NCBI GenBank assembly: GCA_021014325.1
Contig: CM037462.1
Location: 12,878,501-12,942,500, forward strand
Source: Plazaster borealis
Lineage: Eukaryota; Echinodermata; Asteroidea; Forcipulatida; Labidiasteridae
Length of the DNA stretch: 64,000 nucleotides
Reading direction: 5' to 3'
The translations under genes and the position numbers were made by a program. Under the pieces are notes generated by a model. It was given only the letters and a program-made list of their open reading frames with translations, ran no database searches and had not been told where the DNA came from. Shown one piece after another: positions 33,501-48,500 of the stretch. How positions within the stretch are numbered: the first letter of the stretch is position 1; each line of letters starts with the position of its first letter.

Positions 33501-36500
33501 GAATAGGTGTTTTCCAAGTACGAGAAGCACAGACAACTGATATTGGAAGACATCTTTGCGTCGCTTGCGAGGTTGCCATCAAGTAAGAAGAACCTCAGAA
33601 ATTTCAGGTGAGTGGGACTGTTTCGCCAGAACTCTACTATTGTTCATTATTATCATTATTATTAAATTAATGCAAAACAATACTTCCAGATGGGCTGATC
33701 ATTCGACCTTCTGCCCTACATCAGGGCCCAATTTCATAGAGCTGCCTAAGCACAAAAAGGAGGTAAGCACAATCAAATCATGCTTACCGGAATAAGGTTA
33801 CCAGCCAACAAATTATTCCACATGTACCATTTTTGACTGGTATCCTGCTTATTTTTGCTGAGCAGAAAATTTCTAAGCAATATTAGCTGCTTAAGCAGCT
33901 CTATGAAATTGGGCCCTGGTTGTAAGATCAAATAGACTAATGAAAGATATTGCATCTCACATGTCTTCTCTCTCTCATGTCTTAGTGCTTGTTCAAATAA
34001 AAACAGTGAAGTGCATGTGTCAGGAATTTTTTTTCTCATTTCGTTTCTGGTATTGTAAAAATAATCCTTGCCCATTAAACATTTCGAGCTACAAGCCTTG
34101 TGGTCTTGTGGACTCCCACCCCCCCCCCCCAAAAAAAAGGGAGACAAATTTGAACTCTGCAAATCATTGATGTTGAGAAGTTTTTTTGAAAGATAGTCAG
34201 TCAATAGTCATGCAATTTGTAAGGGGAAAAAAAGAAAGAGAAACAAAAACAATATATTCTGGAAGACCATAGGGAGGGTTCAGCTCACTGTCCATTCTCC
34301 ACCCCCCCCCCCAAACTGAGACAATGAGACCCTAAACTATTGTAGCTTTCATGTCCTTTTTTTCAGGCATGATATTCTTCCTACTTTAATCTGATTTCAG
34401 ATTTGTTTGCCCTCAGAAATTTCAGGGAAATTGTTATTAAATAGCCTGAAAAAACATATCAAAACCTATAGCATGTGTACATGTATAGGTCAGCTCTCTT
34501 TTTTTCAGTACAATTTTTCCAACTTTTTTCCAAGGGCCAAATATTATGCTTGTTTTATTGTACCCCCCCCCCCCAGGTTGAACCAGGACACTAATATACA
34601 GATGGTGACAGCTCTGGTATTGCAGTTGATTCAGTGCGTAGTGGTTTTGCAGCAACCTAAAGAAGATGCTACGGACAACCAGACTGGGTCCGACGAGGAG
34701 TATGAGTACGATTTTGACGATGAAGATACCAAAAAGTCACGAGATGTAAGTGACTTTATCGTCGACAAACACTGTGTTGTTGCTGTGGTGTTCATTTTTA
34801 GAGGGAATAGAATAACTCTATAATCAATGAAATTGATGCCTATGATGGGCTATATCCAAAACCACAAAAAACTCTTAAGGTTTATGGTTTTTTGTTTGTA
34901 GTACACTGTGTACTTAATCTCTTACAGGCTTGTCTTGTTTCCCCATTTGGTTTAGGTGTGTGGATGGGGAGAGGTAAATGTTTGTAATGCCAGTTTGCTT
35001 TTTGCTGGACTATAGGAAGATTGTTCTATTTGTTTTTCAATGTACCATGAACTTTCTCTTTGATTAACAGAGTGATAAAGATGTCTTAATTGTGAATACT
35101 TATGAGACTGCTGTAAGAACGGGGCAAAACTTCTTATCAGTTTTCCTGAAGAAGTAAGTATTAGTTTTATGGAATTTATATACAAAGTCTTTCCACTTTC
35201 TGGATGGAGAGGCTCAGATCAGTTAGAATTCAACTTTATTTGCATGTTCTCTTTGCTTTTGTTGATGACACTCTTATTAGAACTGAAATCACAATGTCTG
35301 CTGAAACCTCAAGTGGTTAGACTGCAGGACTTGCAGTCATAAAGTTGTTGGTTCGAATCCGGCCAAGCTAACTGCTGATTTCCCAATAACTAGAATAAGT
35401 ATTGATGTCTAGTTACTGAATCACAATTTATTAATTTGTGCAATTCATAAAAATAGACATCAAACCAATGTCTGTCCCAGAGAGATTGGCTGTTGCCAGC
35501 TTGGCGTTTATATCCTCTTGTGGGAACTTTGCCGAGTTCCCTTGTTGGGAAGATCATCTAAGCAAAAGAACAAATAAACCTTGTGCCAAGTTGTTGAAAG
35601 GGCTCGGAAGAAATAAAGGTCGTTTTAAAAGATGTGTTAACTGTTAATTGACCCAAAAACCATCTGGAGAACTTTATTTTACAAGAAAACAAGTTCATGA
35701 CGACCATCCTTCTCATTTTGACTTTAAATGAAACAGGTGCGTAAGTCGAGACGAAGAGGACTATCGACCTCTCTTTGAGAACTTCGTCCAGGATCTACTG
35801 TCTTCTGTCAATAAACCAGAATGGCCCTCAGCCGAGCTGCTTCTGAGTTTGCTTGGAAGGTTACTGGTAAGTTGAACGTCCGGTTTGTACACGTGACAAC
35901 AGTTGATTGTTATCCACACCGATGTCTTACTGAGTGGTTGTAACAAGTCTGTTGAAGATGCATTGAGCAGGCTTTCATGGCTTTGAACTGATTTGCAAAG
36001 ACTTGGACATAGAGTTTGCATTTAAATGGCAAAAAAATTGCAAGTTAAACTGATATTAATCACAAAAGTTCATTTATGCCAGCTGTGGATCAAGAAAAGT
36101 ATACATTTTAGAAGCAGTGTGTGGGTTTGGATATGACACTTGTCACTTGGTCATAACCAGCATTTATGCAAAAAAATGTCGTAGCTAAATTGTCGTAGAC
36201 CATTGTATCTGGCATGAAATAGGCTTCGTTGAAAGGTGTTTCTAGTGCAACACAACATTGTTGCAATTCCTAACATGTGAAGGCTTGATACTTCACCGAG
36301 GCAATAGAGTTAAATGCCCCAAGGGTCCAATTTCATACTGAGTGGCCACTAGTAGAATTTTGTTTTATAAACACTGCTAACTGTTTTCAAAGCAAAAGGC
36401 CTGTTAGCTTTTTGGCTTTTCTTGTAAGCAGGTGAGTGACGCAACAATGCAAATCTATTGTAAACGTGCACACCTGCAGTCAAATCTTCTTGCACTTGGA

Positions 36501-39500
36501 GGAATGAAGATACAGGCATGCGTGCTTTTTGTGTGAATGCTATTTTGATGATGTTAAATTTTTGCACTGACACAACAAAACACAATATAATAATATTTGT
36601 GTTATAATTTGTTTTTACCCTCACACCGATGTGTATAAAGCACTGTATACTCAGTACTTTCCCGAGTTCTGTGGAAAAATTCCACGGGCAAATCACTCGG
36701 GTGGGATTCAAACCCACGACCTTTGCATATGAAGATTCAGGCATGGCAATATTTGTGTTGTTTGGATAAATTCTTATATCTTATCTTGTATTACAGATGC
36801 ATCAGTTTAACAATCGCTCCAATGACATGACGATGCGTGTGTCGTCTTTAGACTACCTTGGACAGATCGCCAGTAGATTGAGAAAGCATGCTGTCTCGAG
36901 CAACATGGACCAAGAAACTCTGGACACTATCGTCAGTCAGGTAAGACCGTGTTTTATTTTGTAATTTTTTTTTTAAAACAAATCGCAAACAGTATACTTT
37001 TACGATACCTTACTGTCATAGAGATCAAGCTACATAGATGTCACAAATGTGACTCTCCATTTCAAAATGGAGATTAGGTTGGCTCAGTGGTTTCTTTCCC
37101 TGCCTTTCACCTCTGTGGACCCTGGTTCGAATCCCACCTCAGACCGGAGCCTTGCATGAGGATTGGGTTTTCAGTCCCTACAAGATTGGGTGGGTTTTCC
37201 CCCTTGGGTTTTCCTCCCACATCTAAAACTGAGCATTTCTTCTCGTTTCCTATTCATCCTGTTATTGGCGCTAATTGTGCTGTTGGATGTGTAATAAAAA
37301 AAATAAAAAAATAAATAAAAAATAAAAATAAACCAGTCACTTCCTGTTAAAACTAAAGTTGGGTTTATTCGCTCATCAAATAGATGGGGAAAAAGAGCTT
37401 TCAAATAATACCTGATAAGGGCCTATAAGGTAAGTATTTCTCAACATAATAGAATGCTTAAGACATCACATCACATTGATTTCAACGCTGATGTTTCGGT
37501 TGTCATTTGTGATGCGATCAAGCAAAATGAGTCTTTTGTCGACCCAGGTCATTTTTCTATACATTTGAAAAGAGCATAATCTATGCTTTAATACTGTTAA
37601 AACCCATGTTGATACCACATTTGGTTCAAAAGTTGTTAAAGTAGAAACACCAAGAGATACAAGAGAATGGAACTGAGAAAAAGGGGTTCAAAGTCGAGTT
37701 TTTTATTGAAACTACATTGGCACATTTTCTTTTAATGCTAATTTTAACTCCTTTTGGATAATAATTATCAGGAAGGAAGTTGCCAATATAAAATAAGATC
37801 ATTTTTGGCATAAATTTTTTTTTATTTCACCCCTCTTACCCCTACATACTGATATTTCCGACAAACCACTCATTGAGCTTTATCGCTCAATTTTTAATGC
37901 TCTTTCACTATTTCGGAAAAAATAGTTTTTGTGTTATATTGATTTAAATGCACGTAAAAACAAGATCGCTGCACACCCTTTATTTTACCACCCAATTATC
38001 TCCTCTTGCAGACAAGTGCAGCCGGAGGTGATGAGTCCCCAAGAGATGCTCAAGACTCTGACAACCGGGACTACATCCAGACCTTACAGCAGTCTATGCT
38101 AGACTACCTGTCCTACAACAGTCAGAACGATCCTGCTATACTGGTAAGACGGCAAATTGTATTATCATGCTGGCCGGAAAAGAAAGAAAGATAGGGGTTC
38201 CAGGCGTGGAATTACACGGAGGCAATGGCGTCTGTTGCCCTGGTCTTGGACTTGGTGCCCCTTCAAAAGTTTCCCACTTCCCTTTTCAGTGGAAGTGCCT
38301 TTTCCAAAATGAAAATGTACTTGCCCTCTTAAAGATGAAAATCCAGGGCCTGGTTGGTTCAACTCATGGCCTAGTTGTGCCGTCTTGGAAATGCGTTAAA
38401 AATGTTGTAAAACAGCCCTTTTTTATGAATGGTTTATAAAGTTTTGTCAAGGATTTTGTACTCTTGATTATCGGCGTTATTTTGATTGCTTCAATAAAAA
38501 TAAACAACGGTGAGCTTTAGGTTCTTTAGATGCTATTTTTAGAGCTCTGACAGTATTTCAGATTGTCGATAATTACCAATCCTTTTTCGCACTTGTACTG
38601 TATTGTTTCATGAAACCCATTCGTTGTTTTCTATACCCAGTTTGCAAGACACTTCTACGTTGCTCAGTGGTTCAGAGACACCACCGCTGAAGTGGAACAG
38701 ACTATCAAGGCCCCACCGCCTCAACGGGACGGCAGCGACGAGGACAGCGACCGGGAAGACGCTGTGGTAGACAACACCACCGACATCATCCAAGCTGCCG
38801 AGAGGAGGAAACTCTTCTTGAAGTCTTTCATCAAAGTCTCGTCTAAGTCCAACCTTTCCTTCAAGTGAGAAATTGCATTCTAGTACAAAAACAATAATAA
38901 TAAAAAATCGCAAATACTATCAGATAATAAGAACAATCAAGAAAGTTTCATTACCATGTACTGGGTAATAACCAGTCCATGGTAATGAAACTTTGTTGAT
39001 TGTTCTTATTGAAAAATCTTTTTTTTTTGAAGTCTTTTGAAGGTTTTTGAAGTCTTTTAAAGGTTGCACAAATACAATTATTTCAAGTAGTTTGTTTTCC
39101 AGAGAATCCTTTTATTACCCGGTCCATTGTAATGAAACTTTGTTGATTGTTCTTATTATTTGATAGGTTTTTGAAAGTTTTTGTTTGAAGTCTTTTGAAG
39201 GTTTTTGGGAATTTTTTTGAAGTTTTTGTTGAAGTCTTGTTTAGGTCCAAACTTTCCTTCAAGTTTGACTTGAAGTAATACTTCCCTCACTCTAACTATA
39301 TTCATGAGGGTTGGAGTTCTGTTATTACTCAGTCTGTAATAATTAAACTTCGGTGATTGTTCTTATTCAAAAATCTTTTGAAGGTTTTTCTTGAAGTCTT
39401 GTCTTGGTCCAAACTCTCCTTCAAGTTACTCCCCTCGCATTAACTGTATTCGCCGTAAAACTTTTAAACAACTTATTGATGCCTATTATTGACTTTGTAC

Positions 39501-42500
39501 TTTTATTATGAAAAAAATAAAATAATAATAATAATAATTTTGTGGTTCTTATATGGTGAACATATCCTAGTAGCTAGATCAAGGCGCTTTACAATATTTT
39601 CCCTGATCTAACATGTTTGCTGTTTTGACTAAGAATTTTGGCAATGCAGAAATACATTTTCAAGTTGTTGTTTTTATCTTATTTTAGGAGATCAAGGCAC
39701 ATCTTAACCTATGAGAGTTCATCACTTGTAGCTAGGTACCTTGCCTCCAAGAGACCCTTCTCACAGAGTTTTGACATCTATCTTAGCCAGGTAAGTTTCT
39801 TTTATGGTTGCAATATTTTTCTGAGTTTGTGAGATCCTTAGCGATGACCAAACCTCGGCTCAAACTTAACTCACCAACATTTTGTGCCTCAAAGAGCCTG
39901 TCTGACATTTAGGTTCCTGTCCCCTTAGAAGCAGTTGGGGGTTGGTGCCTTTTTTAGTTTTGGACTTAGTATGTTTGAATCATCTTCCTGGGAACATCAG
40001 ACAATCTCCTTCATTTACCATTTTCAAAACTTTGCATAGATCTTACCTTTTTCTGAGAGCTTACTGGACACAGGCATGATATTCTTCCTGCTGTAATCTG
40101 ATTTCCGATTTTTCCGTTATTAAATGGCCAACAAAATAAAACCATGTTATACCAAATGTATACGTAGGTCAGCCCTTGTACTCTTGACTAAAATGTTCCT
40201 CCTTTTATCTAAGGGCCAAATATCATGCCTGTTTGTACTGCGCTATGAGCAACAATTGTTGGTTTGACACCTTATAAATTTAATGAATGATTGATTGATT
40301 GACATGGTAACAAAGTATTGCAGCAAGAACCTATGGCAGCTGTGTAAATGGGCATCCAGCTGGGCCCAATTTCATATAGATGCTTCAGCACAAAAAGTAG
40401 CTCAGCACAATTAATTTAAGCTTACCAGAATATGGTTACCAGCCAAAATACCATGTCGCATGTGGCCTCTGTGACTGGTACCCTGCTTACTTTTGCTTAG
40501 CAGAAAATTGTTTAGCGATATTTTCTGCTTAAGCAATGCTATGAAATTGGGCCCAGATGTGTTTACTTCTAAACTTGCCATGGCTCAATACCATGCAGTT
40601 GTTCAAGCAGAAAATATTGCTCACAAATTCTTATGCTGAGTAAAAGTTTGTGTGGGGAGCCAGTTACAAACAGTTCACCTGACATGGCGTTGTAGCTGGT
40701 AACCAATTTATGCTAAGTGAAGTTTGTTTGTGCTTGGCTAATATAAGTAAAGCATCTCTAAGGTATCAGCTCCTTGTGGTGAGAGGCCAACTAAATAAAG
40801 AGACCAACTATAAATAAATCCTCCAGCGAAAGACCTGTTCGGTTGCAAAGCTCCTGTGGTTCTTTGTCAGCACATGCTCACAAACTTTTTCCATAGGTAT
40901 AAAGAGGGTTTGTTTTTCATTTGTTTCAACGATTATTTAAAAAAATCTAAGTTTGTTGTTCACATGCCCATTGTTGCCTGGGTTAATTTAAGCTTATTCT
41001 TTTGCTTTTAAAAGGAATTAAGTTTTATAATTTGATTTCATCTACCATCGACAGTTGTCATACCCATTTTGGACACAAAAGATGCCCCATTCTAACCAAA
41101 TCACTGACCCCTGTTGATTGACACCCCCTCTTGGACGTGTGGCATGATCCAGCTTGGTATATCATGGCATATGAGCTGACCAGTCTGTACGATGTGGTGA
41201 AGACAATGGAAATATTAAAATATGTGCAGGGTTTTAAAGTTTGGAATGATTTCAATGATAATCACTAATGTATCTGGTTAGATTCTGCGGGTGCTTAGTG
41301 AGACAGCAGTAGCAGTAAGAACGAAGGCAATGAAGTGTTTGTCCTCGGTGGTAGCAGCTGACCCGTCTGTCTTGGGCAGGGTAAGTTGGCTGAAGTCATT
41401 CTAGCAGTGCACAAAAAAAGTCTTGTTCACAATTTTTGCAGCCTTTGTAGGAAAGCTCAATGAAAGTTCTTCTTTACACCATTTTAACGTGAGGTTAGAG
41501 ACTTGTAACTTTTTTCCCCCACTTTCATAAGGACTCTTTCTATTGGAGAATGAGTGGATCACGAAACTCAATTTGACCTTGGAGCCCCTCTTTAAAGGGA
41601 TTGTATACGTTTAGTAATTGGAACCCACTATTTGTTTCAATCCTTAATAGTTGTAGACAAATTACCATAAAACTAACTTGTGAAAATATAATTTCAAAAG
41701 GTGGTAGCGTTTTTGAGATACTGCTGAAAATCTGGAGCGGTTATGTCCACACAGGAAGAATAATCTGCAATTGGAATACACAATCTGAGAAACGTTACTG
41801 TCAGTAACGCTTCTCAGATTCAAATTTTTGGGGATAAAAAGTGATATCTTTTTCCATAACCGCAGTACTTTTAAGTTAAAATTCTCTCAAAATGCATTGC
41901 ACTATCCAAAGCTGCTGTACTTCTTACCAAGTAAGTTTGTATTGCAATTAATTTTCAAGAGTCATTACCAAACGTATACAGACCGTTTAACATTAGCCCC
42001 CATGTAAAGTTTGATTCTAACTTGTTTGTCTCCAAATGAACTGACCCTACAGGCTGATGTTCAACGGGCCGTGCACTGTAGGTTCATGGACCAGTCCACC
42101 AGCGTCAGGGAGGCTGCGGTGGAGTTAGTCGGCAAGTTCGTGCTGATGAAGCCGGAGCTGATCAATCGCTACTACAACATGCTTATTGAAAGAATACTTG
42201 TAAGTCAAATATCTACACAAATTATTAGTTATTTATTTTTTCAATGACGTAAACATTCTCCACTCTTTTGTTCAAAGAGACATCCAAAAACTAAGACAGT
42301 CAATGATTTGTTTCTTCCATCGGGTATTATGAATATAACTTAAGTTTTGAATGGATTCAAAACTTACCTAAACTTAAAAATAATAATAGAAATATTGATA
42401 AGAATAGGTTTTTAATAGGTGCCTTTAAACATTGTATCAAAGTGCCTTAATACACTATTTACTACCCCTGTTCATTGGGCCTTAAGCATTCCTGAAACCG

Positions 42501-45500
42501 TCTTAATTCCTTTGGACTATACAGCACTGGCAGCCTAATTGGCGCACAGGTTGCTTATTCTTGCAGGTATCCATTTACTTCTGGGTGATGAGAAGCATTT
42601 TTAGTTCGTCAGCTCAGGACAATAGGGTCGTTAGTGCAGTTTGTGTGGATTTCATATTAAAATGAGTTTGGATTTTTTGGAGCTCCGGGTAAATGGAGTT
42701 AATTGATCAGGAGTGGTCTCCAAAGTAATTGTTGGCAAAAAAAGAAACATTCAGTTTCTAAGTAAACCCTTACTGGCGGATTTTGATTTATTTTTTCAAA
42801 CTTATACGCATTTTTCACTTAATGACCTTTTGATTTATTACAAATATGAAATTGCAACTAACGACCTTATAGCAATCAACGAGTCGACGAGTTAAGTGTC
42901 TTGCCTAAGAACTAAAGTGTCATGACCAGGAATTGAACCAAAAGTCTGATGACTCGGCCATCAGAACTTGAGTTCGATGCTGTGTGCCACCCGGCCACAA
43001 CACGCTGGTGAATCATAGTAATATTTCATGTGTTTGATATTGTTTGTAGGATACTGGTATCAGTGTACGTAAAAGAGTCATCAAAACACTACGTGACATC
43101 TGCATTGAGCAGCCAGACTTCCCGAAGGTGCCTGAAATTTGTAACAAAATCATCCGAAGAGTTAACGACGAAGAAGGAATCAAGGTAAAAATCTGCTCGG
43201 GGGCGGTTGTAGCTTATTTTTCTTAGCCCATATCTGCCTAACTACGGGATTTCTGGTCGAACACACAGACGCTGTTAGCGCCTAACTATGGGAAAACCTG
43301 TTGAAGAACAAGAAGTTAGTATCTTTGTTGTATAGGACATTAAAGAGAACGAGGTGCTCTTTCCAACAGTATATACAGTTTTTTTGGGTTATCTTTACAT
43401 GCAAGGCAGTAAATAATGAATGGTTATTGTAATGCAGCAATAAGTGCTAAATGGGCTTAGTCAAAAACAGTGTTTATGTACTTTGAACAGTCGGGCAGAT
43501 AAGGGTTAACATGTACATAATTTTCGTGTTTTGGCAAATTCTATAGACCATGTCGCCATGTTTACAAAAAGAGTCAACAGAAAGGTCACTTTCTGGGCCC
43601 AATTTCATAGAGCTGCTTTCGCACAAAAAGTAGGTTAGCACAAAATAATTATGCTTACCAGAATGAGGTACCAGTCGAAATACCATGTCACATGTACAAT
43701 TTATCACTGGTATCCTGCTCATTTTTGCTTAGCAAAAAAATGTTAAGCAATATTTCCTGCTTAAGCAGCTCTATGAAATTGGGCCCTGGCAGGCAAGATA
43801 CTTTACTGTCGATGTAGGAAATTTTGTCCTTTGTATCATAATTTGAACACAGATTGGAAAACAGTAAAAAAGAACTGCTTAACAAGTTTTTAAATGTCCC
43901 TCTTTTTTATTCTGACCTTAGAGATCAGATTGGTTCAGTGGTTTCTTTCCCTGCCTTTCACTTCTGTGTAGCGAGGTTCGAATCCCACCTCGGAACGGAC
44001 CCTTGGATTTGGTTTTCAGTCCCTACCTGATTGCGTGGGTTTCCCCATTGGGGTTTCCCCATTGGGGTTTTCCTCCCACATCTGAAACTGAACATTTCTT
44101 CTTGTTTCCTAGTTATCAAATTATTGGCATTAATTGTGCTGCTGGATGTGTAGTGAAATAAATAAATAAAAATCAAAAGATTATAATCTCTGCTCGCTGC
44201 AGTCTCCATAAAAATGTAAGATTTTGTTTTGTGTCTGCAGGAAGTCTAGGGTATGTGGTTGTTTTATATACATGTTATGTCGTGAGTAAGTTGGTCTGTG
44301 TTGAAGAATATTCTTGAAGTTATGGAAAATTTCCTGGCTTAACTGATTTATTCCTTTCATTTGATGAATTCTATTTACCGTTTTGACAGAAACTTGTGAA
44401 TGAGACATTCCAGCAAATGTGGTTTACGCCGTTGTCGACAGCGAACACCGATAAACTTCTTAAGAGAGCCCTCAACGTCATTGAGGTTGTTGCAGCGAGC
44501 AAAGAATCGGGCTATGATTGGCTGGAACAACTTCTAACCAACGTGAGTAGTAACCACAAGTATTTTTTAAAGCGCCCAATGGTAGAAAGTGAATTCAACC
44601 TCGTGAAAAGTCAACCTTGTAAAAAGGCAGTTTCTAATGATGCATTCTTGAACTTTGACTTGTGTGAGAGTTTGTTTCTTTGTGGAGCCCAAGCTTTTGA
44701 TTGAGTTTGAAAGACATTGAGCTTTATATTTATATTTCAATCACCTCATCTCAATTGTTTTCTGACTAGCAGATTTGTTCAAACCCTGTTAAAGTCGCCC
44801 GATGTTTCGCCGAGGGACCTCCCAAAAAATGATTTTTAATTTTTTTTTCTCCCAAGAAAGTATGATAGCTGATGGTGTTTCAAAATTTAGAAAACCCTAT
44901 AAAAACTTGTTGAACACAAACTGTTCTCCCCAGGTATTTTCAAAACTGTGGGGCATTCTGGGCCAAAATTTTGGGATGTTTGGCCGAAGCGCGCTGAATT
45001 GAAACAAGGTCCTTGGAATTTTTTCTTGGTTTTCAAAGCCCTACTGTGCAATTTGGAGCATTCTATATGGTTTTCTTTTCATGTTTTGTGTAAAACTACC
45101 GTAATTTCTTTTTGTTTGCGTATCGGCCGATTTTTGGCGTATCGCCACGCAATTCTTGCATATCGGCCAATACCCTAGCTTCTGCATGGGGAGAACCATG
45201 TAAGGTGAGATGGTGTCGGGTCCCGACAATCAGTCCCAATGGCATCTTTTATCCAACTATTACCAGTCTTTGACTTGTCGGTTTGTTTTGTTCAGTGTCC
45301 CTAATCAGAGTTTATAATTTCCTCGACTGAAATAAAATAACTGTATAATATTTAAATCAATTTTCCCATCAATTTTAGCAGAGGATTTGTACAAATCATT
45401 TTTAAACTTGACGAAGTTGTAGAACTATTAAGAGACTAAAAAAAAGGATGTTTCTTTGTTTCTTTCCTTCAGTTATTGAAAGCAGAGGAAGACTCCAGAC

Positions 45501-48500
45501 AGAAACCAGTACAGAAAGCTTGTTTGCAGATCACAGACTGTTTGGTTGAACATGTACTCAGATTAGAACTACAGTCAACAGGTATCCCAACTGTCTTTAT
45601 TCTTATAAATTTAGTTCACCCCTCTTAGTTTAAATGTGCTGTTGGCGAGCACATTCTCTTTAAGGTAGGGTCATAGATTGGTAAAGACTCCTAAAATTAA
45701 TGACCATAAAGACTTACTTTTGTAAAAAGCACCGGAGCTGTTGATTGTATAAACTATTTTGAGAAAGGATTCCCTTCAAAGTTATGTAGTTTGGGTTTTT
45801 TTTGTCACCCAAAAACATTTGAATCTGAGAATCGATTCATGCATGAATCGGTTTTTTTCTTCAGATTTCTGAGGGTTGGTGTCCATTAGCGAATGCTGCA
45901 GCCAGATATGTGGTTGGTACCTGCTTTCACCTCGCTAAAAGTGGATGGATTCGATGTTCTTGTGAAAAAACTATGCCAGTTTTCTGCTGTTTTCTCAGCA
46001 AGTAGACACTGTATTGAGCTGACACTTTCACGTGTGACTTTTTTTTTCTTTCTTTATAATTGGGCATATAAATCAGCATTACGTTGACAAAAACCAATCT
46101 ATGACCCTACTTTTAAACGTAATGGTAATTTCTTTGGAATTGTGCAACATAAGAGCCGTTATTCATTATTATTATTACATTATTATCAGAATCGTCAGCT
46201 GAAGGCAAGGTCAGCAGTCAGCGTCTCGTCAGCTGTCTTCAGACATTGTATCTCTTCAGTAAAGTCAAGCCTGCCCTCATGCTTGCCCATGCCATGACAT
46301 TTCAACCCTACCTCAGCACAAGATGCAGTGTAAGTAACTGTAAAATGGTAACCAGTAGCCTCGACCTAGCTTGACCTCATCCATATTGATCACTTTGAGT
46401 TGTAGCTGTAACTCATTGATGAGGACGGGGTGAGGTTGCAGCTTCTGGTTACCCTTTAGAGTCTAGTGTTGTAGTGCCTGGTCCTTTGCCTTTGGAGGCC
46501 TTAGGGCGATATGAACGTTCAGAATGTTAGGATTGTTCTTATTGGGTTGGATAAGTAGTCAAGTGCATGCTTGTGGACCGTTCCGTAGGACTTGGAGCGT
46601 TTTAAATATTAATCGCAACGCTAAATGACAACATTACACACATAAACGGGTATACTGTTGTAACAGGAGCAGTCAAGTGGAAAGAAATGAAAAGAAAGAG
46701 AGGCAGAAAGCACCAGAAAAAGCAAGGGATGAACAATAAAGAAGGAGACAAAGGGGTTGTGGGTAGAGGGAAGGGGCTGGTTTAAACACAAGAGGTTGGA
46801 AACACAAAAGACAAAATCAAGAAGAGGGATAAAAAGTCAGTAATTCGTGAGTGAGACAGGCTAGATAGGAGGAATGATGGTGGCAGGGTCTTGATGTACT
46901 CTCAATGATTTGGTTTACAGACACACGGTGATTTCCTGGTGGTGCACAACGTCGCCCGCATCCTGGAGCTAGTGGTGCCCCTGATGGATCATCCCAGTGA
47001 GATATTCCTGGCCAGTTTAGAAGAAGACATGATGAAGCTCATTATCAGACATGGTCAAACAGTAAGTGTCTCGCTTGAAGATGCCTCCCCCCCCCCCCCC
47101 AAGGAATAAGACTAGCTTGCAGTCCTTCAATCCTTTTGAAATTATTAAAACGTTGCTGGATAAAATGATATAGGAGATTAGAACTGGTCGAACTGATTAT
47201 CACCCCCGTATCAAAACAAAATTTTCTTTGAAAAAAACTACATTTTTCCCCCCCATTTGTGAAGATATCTTTTAACCTTATTTAACCCTCCTACTGATTG
47301 ACGATTTAAAATTAGCCAACTTGAATGCTTGTATGAAATGGTAGTTCAACTTTTCGGAAAACTTTACCACTAGGAAGGTTATAACGGGTATGATATTCTT
47401 CCTACTTTAGTCTGATTTCCGATTTTTTGGCCCTTGGAAAAATTATAAAAATTGTGATCAAACAGCCTGAAGAAAAGTCTTCTACATTATGTAAATGTAG
47501 GTCAGCCCTTGTACTCGATCAAATGTTCCTACTTTTACCAAGGACCAAATATCATGCCTGTTATAACCAACCGCATTTCTTGTTATTTAACAGGTTTTAC
47601 AGAGCTGTGTGAGCTGCCTAGGTGCTATTGTTAATAATGTCACACACAACTACAAGCTAGTAAGGGACTGCTTCCAGAAATACTTTGGTGAGTTGTTTGA
47701 AGCCAGGACAGTACATTTGCATCATGTTTCGTTCACAAAGCATTAGATGAAAAGGGTGTCCTTGGACATACATCTTTAGTAGAGTGACATTGGTTTTTTT
47801 TTCAATTTGTTTTCTATTGTCCCTTTTCTTCACTCTTTCCAGTTAAAAAACCCACAAATACAGTTCTTACCTTAAAACAGGCATGTGAGACCTCCGCGTT
47901 TACGCGGAAATCAGCGTTTTTTATTTTCCCATTCCGCGTTTTTCTTACGGGCTCCGCCTTTTTCCCGTCTCCGCCGTGAATGGCCGGTCCGCGTTTTTAA
48001 ATATTTTTTGTAACGTCCAACATCGATCATCAAGCAGCAAGTCATTTTACTGCACAACACTCACACAGAGAAGGGGAACCTGGCATCGGAAAGCACTTTA
48101 AGTTTACCTGTATAATCATATATCGCGGAACCACAAGGCGTGCATGAAAAAAACGGCACGTTAGCAATAAATTGCGGCCCTGCAGCTGGCCCGATATGCG
48201 GCTTGCGGTCTTCCATGAATATGTGGGCGAGTAGGGAAACACGCAACTCGAATTTCCAGGGTCAGAAGACGTGCGGTGGAGTCAAATTTCAACCTCGATC
48301 TTGTTAAATTTCATGCAAAATTATAACCTCGTACTCATAAACACATCGCTCTCGCCGCAATTATTTTTTCCCAATGTGCGTCGTCAAAATATGAATCCAT
48401 GAAAGTTGCTGTTGATGAAAACACTATTATTAAGGGCAGAAATTAGGGGGAAAGATCGTCCAAAATTGCAACTTTACGAACTTCACTTCCGTGGTGGGTT

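Noticed and set aside
35307..35369. Functional tRNA in NIPBL intron 18
   Set aside because: No T33, no convincing anticodon arm and no full acceptor stem.
41292..41360. Possible CRISPR-like or tandem arrays
   Set aside because: Eukaryotic intron DNA; the repeats are dispersed palindromes, not regularly spaced direct repeats with unique spacers.
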